Made by a program: the position numbers and the translations under genes
From: Hydnum rufescens UP504
Taxonomy: Eukaryota; Basidiomycota; Agaricomycetes; Cantharellales; Hydnaceae
Reading direction: 5' to 3'
DNA: 64,000 nucleotides
NCBI GenBank assembly: GCA_014904985.1
Contig: MU128968.1
Span: 1-64,000, forward strand
In this document: positions 56,981 to 64,000 of the stretch, one piece after another
How the letters are laid out: each line of letters opens with the position of its first letter
Position numbering within the stretch: position 1 is the first letter of the stretch
The notes under the pieces: generated by a model
What the model saw: only the letters and a program-made list of their open reading frames with translations
What the model was told of the DNA's origin: nothing
Databases searched by the model: none

Positions 56981-58042
56981 CATGGCCCACGTTCCACTCG
57001 CAAGCTCGCTCACGTGGTCTCTAAGTTCATCTCGGTCTCAAGTTACCTGGAGCTGTGATTTACTTTACCTGGATGACTACCCTGAATTCCCTTCTGCATC
57101 AATAGAAACCATCAGATAAAGAATCACTGCTTAGTGCGACTTAACAGCTGCTAATGATTTCGGGAGGTTCTTAGACTATTTGATGGGATTTCTTTAAATC
57201 CCATGTTGTTTTTCCACCACACTGTTGTGAATTCCCAAATCCTGTGCTCTATGAAGGCCCAAAAAACTTGTAGTTGATCTTGATACATTCTCTCTATGTG
57301 GTCTATATTAATTGTGAACTGTATTGTGAATCGCACCTTGGGTCTTATTACTGATAACTAAGCCGAGCCTCTTAGGCTGATGAGCTAGTGTTCTGTTATT
57401 TATAACCTTTTGCCTTATGCCCCGTAAGAGGTTTCAGTACACCCAGCCTACAAATATGTTGTGTTTGAGGCCTTACCTTGCCGAAAAATGAGGGTCACAG
57501 CCACACTGAGCAACTCAATGCCATTCTCTGTCTACAGCTTGCAAATCCACTGGGATTCATCTTCTAAAACAATAGAAGCTGTTCGTAACTGGTGGGGAAC
57601 AAATCCTTGAGGATACATATTTTCTAGAGTGCTTAAATATGGCTAGAGCAACTATTCTTTGGCTTTGCTCGAGCTTAAATTCATTGAATTTAATATCTGT
57701 TGAAAAAAAAAACTTTATTATAATGTTATAAACCATTCTATTAAGGCAACAAAGCAATCCAGTGGGTTTAGAGGGAGGTGTCCGGGGCTCATGTGTGACT
57801 TGAGAGGTCATGTGCTTTGCGGAAAACGCCGACCCCTTTGTTTTCTCAAATACATCGTGCATGCCTGTCGCCAGACCCTGATTCCAGGAGACTCTTGTGG
57901 CCGCCACTGGTAGCTGGCCCGGGGATTCCTTCATTCTGGTTTGAGTTGACCAGCTACTCGTGCCGGTCACAAGCACAGTCATGGGGTAGGATGCTTCGAA
58001 CACAGCTCACATGGTCAATCCAATTCTTCATGCAAAGCTATC
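56981..58042. other. AT-rich gene-free stretch
   Basis: From about 57120 to 57720 the sequence is AT-rich and low in CpG compared with the flanks. It holds TTTAAATCCC, a run of nine A near 57704 and degenerate open frames. It resembles decayed mobile DNA but I can name no family. Minus-strand frame 57557-58003 has no motif. Confidence 0.35.
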
Positions 58043-58051
58043 GATGAGTAC
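58043..58051 (+). repeat. Left copy of 9 bp target-site duplication
   Basis: GATGAGTAC directly precedes the left arm of the foldback element. GATGGGTAC directly follows the right arm (58860-58868), one mismatch in nine. Nine-base duplications are typical of Mutator-like elements. Confidence 0.65.
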
Positions 58052-58859
58052 CAGACTCCTACCCGCGGGTGGTTAACTCTGCAGTCTCGTGAACGTAGTT
58101 AAACGGAAATTAATGATGATTCCGGCGGAAATTAAAGATAAAATCCGAAAAAAGATTTTAAATCCGATCAATGTCGGCGAAAAGACCGAAACTTGGGGCA
58201 GTGATAACCACCCGCACGACTGGCAACACTTATAAGCCTAACCCTATCGGAAACTTCCGAATGCTCCCAACATCCCACAACTGTGCACAGGATGTGTCAA
58301 GTTAGCCTCCCGTCCTTCCTAATCTTCAGGTTCCCTGTAGTCACACATCACCAACCTGTACTTCCCTTGCTAAGCCATGTCTCCAGAGGGCTCAAATGGA
58401 CCAAATCAAGAACCCATGAAATCAAGTGGCTGTAATATAAGCATGTTCATTGTTGAACATCCCAACTTCTCCGGCTTTGTGGTAGATACCCAATATTATC
58501 CAATACATGAGGTGTGGGCTGGTGACTACCATTTTAGGGGGTGTATAGTTTGTCGGTTGGTGACGTGTGACCACGGGGAACCTTCAGATTAGGAAGGACA
58601 GGGGGGGCTAACTTGATGCATCCTGTGCACAGTTGTGGGATGTTGGGAGCATTCAGAAGTTAGGTAGGCTTACAAGTGTTGCCAGTCGTGCGGGTGGTTA
58701 TCACTGCCCCAAGTTTCGGTCTTTTCGCCGACATTGATCGGATTTGAAATCTTTTTTCGGATTTTATCTTTAATTTCCGCCGGAATCATCATTAATTTCC
58801 GTTTAACTACGTTCACGAGACTGCAGAGTTAACCACCCGCGCGGCTGGGTAGGAGTCTG
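58052..58859. mobile_element. Non-autonomous Mutator-like foldback element, 808 bp
   Basis: Two arms of 305 bases each (58052-58356 and 58555-58859) are reverse complements of one another, about nine bases in ten by eye. The tips are CAGACTCCTACCC and GGGTAGGAGTCTG. The arms carry GGTGGTTAACTCTGCAG, CGGAAATTAATGATGATTCC and CCCACAACTGTGCACAGGAT. The 198 bp centre holds no transposase. A 9 bp target duplication flanks it. Long arms plus a 9 bp duplication fit a MULE; a foldback element of another family is the alternative. Few differences between the arms suggest a fairly recent insertion. Confidence 0.75.
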
Positions 58860-58868
58860 GATGGGTAC

Positions 58869-59308
58869 TGGCTGTCAAAGGGTGTCAAATGCTCACCGTC
58901 ATTGAACATGACACCAAACCATCCTGCCCTTTCCTCATTGCAAATAACCATGTAGTTCGAGGGCCAGAAAGTTCTCGGCGACTGATGAGTTGTATTGGAG
59001 ACATACATCTTTATGCAATAATTACACAGGTACCCTAAGCGACCCGTAGGACGCCCTTTATGCGCCCAAAGAAAGGAGAGCAAGAACGAAAGTTTGGTAA
59101 TGGCGATGCAGCAGATGGGCGACATTGTAACTTGGGGGGGATATCCGCATCCAACGATGGGGGCTTGCCATGGGCGAAGCACGATGCAATTAGATGCAGA
59201 GTCGCGAGATGGAAACGTGGCATCCCATAATCCCCGGTTCCCGAAAAAGCTACGGGGCATGGCCAGCGCGGCCTGAGAGCATTGCTGAGCTCCGCCGGGG
59301 ATACTCCT
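58869..59308 (-). other. Possible host gene remnant next to the foldback element
   Basis: The minus strand has coding-like stretches: GLWDATFPSRDSASNCIVL and RPWQAPIVGCGYPP near 59120-59250, and YLCNYCIKMYVSNTTHQSP, RTFWPSNYMVICNEER and AGWFGVMFNDGEHLTPF near 58880-59040. The frame runs into the foldback element at DSQYP. If the element and one target copy are skipped, it goes on for ten codons to a stop. I recognise no family. A GTGAGC donor lies at FND, so the element may instead sit in an intron. Confidence 0.25.
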
Positions 59309-59677
59309 TCACGCATGGATGGTTGGAACCCGCGTATGAGTGGGGCGTTCGGCTTTGCGCGACCAAAGGGATCGGGCTGCTGCCTTGCGACCGGGCACTA
59401 TCTCGCCGAATTCGGAGTATGGAGGCGGGGCCACTCCGAAGCATCCAACGGTGTCACTGCGGTCGGCTTTTGCGAAAGAGTGAGTTGAGAGGCGCGTTTG
59501 GAGTCTGGGTAGTGTAGAGCCGAGTTGGGTAGTTTTGTTGCGTGGGGAGGGATTGGATTTGGCCCGAGAAAAGAAAAGGGTGCGTAGCTCGGAGTAGAGC
59601 TCGAAAGAGTGTTTGGGAGAGGTGGCAGAAAAGGCAAAGAAGCCATTTGCGGATGTGGGGTATGAAGCGGCAGACAT
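59309..59677 (-). CDS. Small protein of unknown function, gene candidate
   Basis: 122 codons in one exon, starting MSAASYPTSANGFFAFSATS and ending TRVPTIHA. A TATA box (59761-59771) lies about 84-94 bases upstream of the ATG, and the leader between them is pyrimidine-rich (CCTACCGCTCTAAAGCCC and on) with CAACAACAAC, as in strongly expressed fungal genes. Composition is Ser/Thr/Pro/Arg-rich, with CFGVAPPPYSEFGE in the middle. No homologue comes to mind. A longer overlapping frame (59398-59781) is open as well, so the frame choice is tentative. Confidence 0.4.
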   Translation of the reverse strand: MSAASYPTSANGFFAFSATSPKHSFELYSELRTLFFSRAKSNPSPRNKTTQLGSTLPRLQTRLSTHSFAKADRSDTVGCFGVAPPPYSEFGEIVPGRKAAARSLWSRKAERPTHTRVPTIHA

Positions 59678-59760
59678 TCTCGTCGCGTTGTTGTTGCGGG
59701 GATAGTAGGGATTGAGGACGAGGGCTTTAGAGCGGTAGGGCGTAGAGCGGCTCTTTGGGC

Positions 59761-59771
59761 CCCCTTATATA
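59761..59771 (-). promoter_or_regulatory. TATA box of the small gene candidate
   Basis: On the minus strand the sequence is TATATAAGGGG, a near-perfect TATA box, at a usual distance upstream of the ATG at 59677 when a leader of 50-60 bases is allowed. Confidence 0.5.
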
Positions 59772-59810
59772 GCATGGACAAGGTGTCACCCAGACTACTT
59801 GCAGAAACCT

Positions 59811-59866
59811 GATGTGATTAGAATCTGATGTGATTAGGAACCGATGCGATTAGAAACTGATGCCTT
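59811..59866 (+). repeat. Short tandem repeat, about 17 bp unit
   Basis: Three to four units follow each other: TGATGTGATTAGAATC, TGATGTGATTAGGAACC, GATGCGATTAGAAAC, then TGATGC. They lie directly upstream of the TATA box of the small gene candidate (minus strand), so they are in its promoter. The GATTA core recurs each 17 bases. Confidence 0.65.
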
Positions 59867-59871
59867 TTTGC

Positions 59872-60334
59872 CCAAATTAAGGTAAACAGAAAACGGAAAT
59901 CTCCGCTCCACTGACCGAAAGTAACGAGATTACCGTAAATCGTTGGACATATTCCCCACTCACGGCTGGATTAATTGGAGTCTGGAATTTGTTCCATGTA
60001 CGGACTCCCAACTCTGCAGGCAGCCGGGCAGGCAGTAAATCCAACATTTCTCTCAGAACATGCGAGTCGATTGTATTAGATTCCCAATTTACCAACATAT
60101 TTGGTCCCACAAAAAGACAAAGGCACGTACTAGTCATTTTTGTCCATTTCCAAATTGCCACCTCGTGGTTCGTCGCCCCCAGAGCTCTGCGATGGTGGCC
60201 AAGGGGGCATCAGGCCGGAGGTATATAAGGTATACGTAATATAGATGCAAATACAAGAGTCCGATGCGATGCGACGGAGCGATCTGAAAGCGAGAGAGCT
60301 ACTAGGGCGCCAAGAAAATCTCTGTGAGCAGCCC
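59872..60334. other. Intergenic stretch between GT61 and small gene
   Basis: Short frames on both strands lack family motifs. A TATATAAGG-like word near 60221 may be a chance match. The 3' end of the GT61 transcript and the upstream region of the small gene share this stretch. Confidence 0.35.
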
Positions 60335-62165
60335 CTAAGACGGATAAGATTCTTGCGTGTGCTGAAGTATCAACTCCACAACTGCTTGTGCGTCGATCCG
60401 GATATTATTAGCATGGAACTCTCTTGGGAAATTGACCTGGGGTAGGTTCTGATGACCGAAGTATCTAAAGCACATAAGATTAGATGGTTGTTTCCACTGT
60501 CAATTAGAGACGAAGTATACTTGTCATTCCACCACCCATAGTAAGCAATCCCAAGTTGGCGCACTGTAGGAAAGTTACGATGAGGGCAGCGTGGATATCT
60601 TGAAGCATTGAACCTTACTTGGAAATTCGTAATCTGAGCTATAGCCTTGATCACAGAAAAACTCCATTAGGACGGGTCGGACATTGGGATCCATCCACAG
60701 TGCATGTGTTAATCCATTCCCATGGAGTCCAATCATCACCTTCAAGGACCAGCGAGCATTCAATATCCCGCTAAAGACAACGCCAACGAGACACCTACCG
60801 TTGTCCGTGCTGCCAACGAGAGTTGATCCTTCTTGCTCAGTTCCTCCATATTCACCACATTGACCTCATAATTGTACCCTCGATGAAGTGTCTCCAGAGC
60901 CTTGATAAGTGCAAGATGATCACCCGAGTGGAGTTTCCGTCGAGTGGACCTCTGCCGAGAGATATACGTGACGACGACCTTTCCCTTGGCTGATTCGCTC
61001 CGAGGAGAGTCATACTGATCCAGGAACTGGATCAGTCCCCGCCGGATTGGAGCCCACCACGCGTCTTGAGGACTACCGGGGAGTGTGAACGCCGGGGCTG
61101 CATATTTATACAGACCAGGCCATTCCGACGCGTGCTCAGCAGCTACACGATCTCCGATTACAACGCGTTCGAGCAGGAATGGTCTATTGGTCTCATTACG
61201 ATCCGCCCACGTGTCTGCGAACTCAAGACCCATCGATGGAAATGCGGCACGAGATATATATGCGCCTAGACCGCCCTTATCGTCGAATGTCTCGCGAGTA
61301 ATCCGGGGGAATATGATGCGCCGCGGCGGAGCAAGCGTCGTCACACCGTCCCTCGAAATATTCAAATCGAGCATAGAGTACGTCCGCCAAAATCCAAAGA
61401 ATACTTCAGCCCAGAGTTGATAGTAATTCGATGCATCTGAGGGTATATCCCTTCGATGAACAGCAGTTTTTTGATTGTGAAGAAAAAGAAGACACCCACA
61501 CTGGGGACCATCGTTGCAGAAAAATGTGACACCTTCTATTCGGCTGGCAGAAGACCCGAATAAACTGTATGCAGAAGTGGTATTGATCAGCTGTATCTCC
61601 TTGGAGGTAGGCATACTTTGAGGCCATGACGGTCCGTGTGCTGCTTCAATGCTCTTCGAGAACATGAATTGGGGTTCAGGAAAGGATTCAGGATGGTTGG
61701 TGACGATAAACATTGTCTCGTTCATAAGAATCACATTGTCCAACAAGGACCAGCCTATACGGTTATTGTAAACGAGCGAACCAATCGTCAGCCGAGTGCG
61801 AGCCCACCTCCCGCAATCCCAATAATACGCGTTTCAGGGACTTCGCGCCCCCAAAGACGAAGCGGTTGGATCGCTGACTGCAATGGGATACGCGCTTTTA
61901 CTCGCCTTGGAGGTATAGGCGGTCCGTACAGATCCTCATCACTTATAGAGGATGTGAGAAGATACGCCTTTTCTCGAATGGTCTTCGAGAAAGAGTCGTT
62001 CGACCCAGCTCTCGTTCGAAAGAACAATAGCCAGGCGGCACCAATAATAACAAAGGAGTAGAGGAATCCCCTTCGTACGCGCGTTAGTGAAAATTGAGAA
62101 GTCTGACGAGAATCTTCCAAAGACGATAAAGCTCGCGGACGCCGTGGCTTCGAGCCCACCCCCAT
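60335..62165 (-). CDS. Family GT61 glycosyltransferase, type II membrane protein
   Basis: About 520 residues. A short basic cytosolic tail (MGVGSKPRRPRALSSLED) and one membrane anchor (RGFLYSFVIIGAAWLLFF) come first. A stem follows (EDLYGPPIPPRRVKARIPLQ). The GT61 (DUF563) domain shows GKVVVTYISRQRSTRRKL, DHLALIKALETLHRGYNYEV, VVNMEELSKKDQLSLAART, MIGLHGNGLTHALWMDPNVR, LMEFFCDQGYSSDYEF and LGIAYYGWWNDK. It ends VNFPREFHANNIRIDAQAVV then ELILQHTQESYPS. LHGNGLTH is the family hallmark. Related enzymes add xylose or GlcNAc to glycans in the secretory path (EOGT- and POMGNT2-like); donor and acceptor are not known here. Probably acts in the Golgi. Confidence 0.85.
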
Positions 62166-62727
62166 CTCGAGGGAAGATCTAATGAAGGCTGATTCGACAA
62201 ATGGCAAAGATTATGTACTAGCAGGAACACTGACTCTTCCTTATTCGGCTTCGTGTACGCGGGATATTACCGATTTCAGGGGAATTCCTCAACAAGTTGA
62301 GATGTTATGAATTGAATTGGTCCAAGGAGGGAATGGATTTTGCAATACATACCCTAATCGAAAGGGCGATTACTCTTTTGGCACCCGGGGTTATCAAGCT
62401 CCACTCACGCAGTGCACAAAACCCCATCCTCAGGTGGTCCTGAGGATTAGTTTTTCGATGATGCATGAGGCATGCTGCGCGTATTTTAGTTAGCATTACA
62501 ATTGGTTCGACGCCCTCAACGTTCCCTACTTGATTACCGACGTAGTATGTTGTGATTAATTACTCGGAACGTCCGACATCTCCCTCGCAACGAATGTTGG
62601 ATGCATATTCTGATGGTCATGACAACGATCTGATGAAGAGACCAGATGCCCCCCGCTCCCGTGTTCTCCCATATGCATTTTCCTGTTCTCTACCCTTGCT
62701 AAAACTACACCTGATGCATTCCTGGAG
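62166..62727. other. Intergenic stretch, 560 bp
   Basis: This lies between the start of GT61 (-) and the stop of the last gene (-). No coding region with a motif is seen. It should hold the GT61 promoter. Confidence 0.35.
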
Positions 62728-64000
62728 TCAGGCGGCCCAGGAAGGGGACAAGTTACCATTCATCTGTTGCACGCCCTCCATTGCGTCATCCCCCATGGAT
62801 ATGGCTGCCTTCGGCGGGGCCTTTACCACGTTCTTTGTTACCCCATAAAAATCTTCATCACCAATTCGAGAAATATTATGCCTTCAAGAATCATAGAGAG
62901 GAATAGTATTGTTGTGAGTAGAGGCAGAAAAACAAGTGACTGAAGACGTACTTGACTTTAAGGTGGGATCGAATGCCATTAAACGACATACGACGCTTAG
63001 AAAATGAACAATGGTTGCATCCATACTTCTTCACGCTTGCTTTTCGATGCATAACGGGGCTACCCTTCTTTCCGACGAGAAAAGATACGGTGCCGGGAGG
63101 AACTTCGGTACCCTTTGCAATCTTCCTCTCCTCCTCAGGCATTAAAAGAGAAACTATGAGTTCCCGGTGGCGTCGTGCGTGTTTAATCTGACCACAAAAA
63201 TTGCACTGAGCCATCTCCATTGCAGCTTCCAAAGTGACGATGGAAATATACCCACAACGTCTGGGGTGCGCAATACCACGAGACCAGGTTCGTTGCCGTC
63301 ACGGTTGTCATGATTGGCACAAGACTCGCAGATCATTTGCAGACGAGGTGTGTTCAATCGTTGCCAAGCAAGTGGGTCATCTTCATTGATTCCCCAGGCC
63401 GCAAGGACAGCTCGCATAGCCTGTATAGCTTTTTCGTCGGGCACAAACTGGTCAACAGACCACAGGATATGTTCGTTTTTCCATTCGCCAGAACATCGAT
63501 GGGAAAGAAGACCTTCGAACGTGAGCCCTTTTCCCGATGTTTCCGCTCTCGGATCCGGATTGGAAATTGACGGCCCACTGACTTCTGGTCGAGAACGCGG
63601 ATATGGATGCAGACCACAGAGTCGACACGCGAAGAGAGCTGTAACCCAGTTAACGGGATGAGACGCCCCCGAGTAAGATCCATGCTTATGACCAAGGACT
63701 TTAGCTAATCGAGACTTCGTGCGTTCCATCCAGCCGTCAATGCTATCCTGGATGATTTTTTTCATCACTCCATCGGGTTTGTGCAGGTCTGATTTGAGAG
63801 CGCCAGGTGACGCGGAATGTTTCTGGAGCAGCGCATTTACAATCGGAAGTGCCAGAAATTCCGTGAGCGGCGGAAGTAGAGGGTGCTTTGGGGGAAACGA
63901 GCCTGGGAGGCGTGAACTAAAAGTTGAGAGAGCAGGTCCACGGCCAGTGCTATTAATTTCCGGCCGCGGGGTTGCAGACTGAAGCCAGTTGTAGTATGAT
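62728..64000 (-). CDS. Cysteine-rich zinc-binding-like protein, cut by the window edge
   Basis: The frame is open to the right edge (minus strand: INSTGRGPALSTFSSRLPGS near 63900), so the N-terminus is missing. LTEFLALPIVNALLQKHSAS and MKKIIQDSIDGWMERTKSRL precede FACRLCGLHPYPRS, FEGLLSHRC, SVDQFVPDEKAIQAMRAVLA, MICESCAN, LVVLRTPDVVG and MAQCNFCGQIKHARRHRELI. KKYGCNHCSFSKRRMSFNGI and RSHLKVK follow. After a last intron the protein ends HNISRIGDEDFYGVTKNVVK, then a tail to AA and stop. The CxxC pairs with following His (CRLC..H, CESC..H, CNFC..H, CNHC..H) suggest several small zinc fingers. Basidiomycete F-box-like proteins have similar C-terminal cysteine pairs, but the F-box, if any, would lie outside the window. 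Confidence 0.6.

Noticed and set aside
58378..58592. Transposase-like frame within the foldback element
   Set aside because: 71 codons in the centre and right arm with no catalytic motif. The element is non-autonomous.

Overview
The window is nuclear DNA of a filamentous basidiomycete, most likely an agaricomycete. Genes are dense, with 50-70 nt GT-AG introns that often cut small exons. There is a fossil KDZ transposase, a fused mitochondrial ARG5,6 gene, and two protein families I know mainly from basidiomycetes. No genus can be named from sequence alone.

Bases 1 to about 9480 are a graveyard of repeats: a broken KDZ transposase, a tRNA-derived SINE-like unit, palindromic AGGCATGCCT repeats, a degenerate tandem duplication and other repeat pairs. 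I count only about six CpG dinucleotides in this stretch, which is the strongest large-scale signal in the window. It ends abruptly beside the 3' end of a sirtuin gene, whose last about 150 bases are also CpG-free.

From 9.5 to 35 kb is a compact housekeeping block: SIR2-type deacetylase (-), GPI-anchored aspartic protease (+), TVP15-like Golgi protein (-), exosome subunit RRP46 (+), a conserved unknown (+), spliceosomal SmD2 (-), ribosome-biogenesis factor NOP7/pescadillo (+), a Sec7-PH Arf exchange factor (-), mitochondrial ribosomal protein bL36m (+), DLT1-like protein (-), a mitochondrial PPR protein (+), MIM2-like outer-membrane biogenesis protein (-), a sugar transporter (+) and a WRAP73-like WD40 protein (+). 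Two divergent pairs have start codons only 48 and 56 bp apart.

From 35 to 56 kb: NADH-cytochrome b5 reductase (+), a DMT/EamA transporter (-), a second conserved unknown (+), a secreted DUF3455 protein (-), ARG5,6 (+), intracellular-type alpha-amylase (-), a C6orf136/DUF2358-like mitochondrial protein (-), a second GPI-anchored aspartic protease (-) and a tautomerase-3 family protein (-).

From 56.4 to 60.3 kb is an accessory gap holding a 493 bp inverted-repeat element in the tautomerase promoter, and a well-formed 808 bp foldback element with 305 bp arms and a 9 bp target duplication (Mutator-like). It also holds a short gene candidate with a TATA box. The window closes with a GT61 glycosyltransferase (-) and a cysteine-rich protein (-) that runs off the right edge.

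Genes were read exon by exon by eye from splice signals and family motifs, so most exon boundaries are inferences. Mitochondrial functions recur (bL36m, PPR, MIM2, ARG5,6, the C6orf136-like protein) but nothing suggests an operon-like pathway cluster. I found no CRISPR, no functional tRNA or rRNA gene, and no clearly new multi-gene system.
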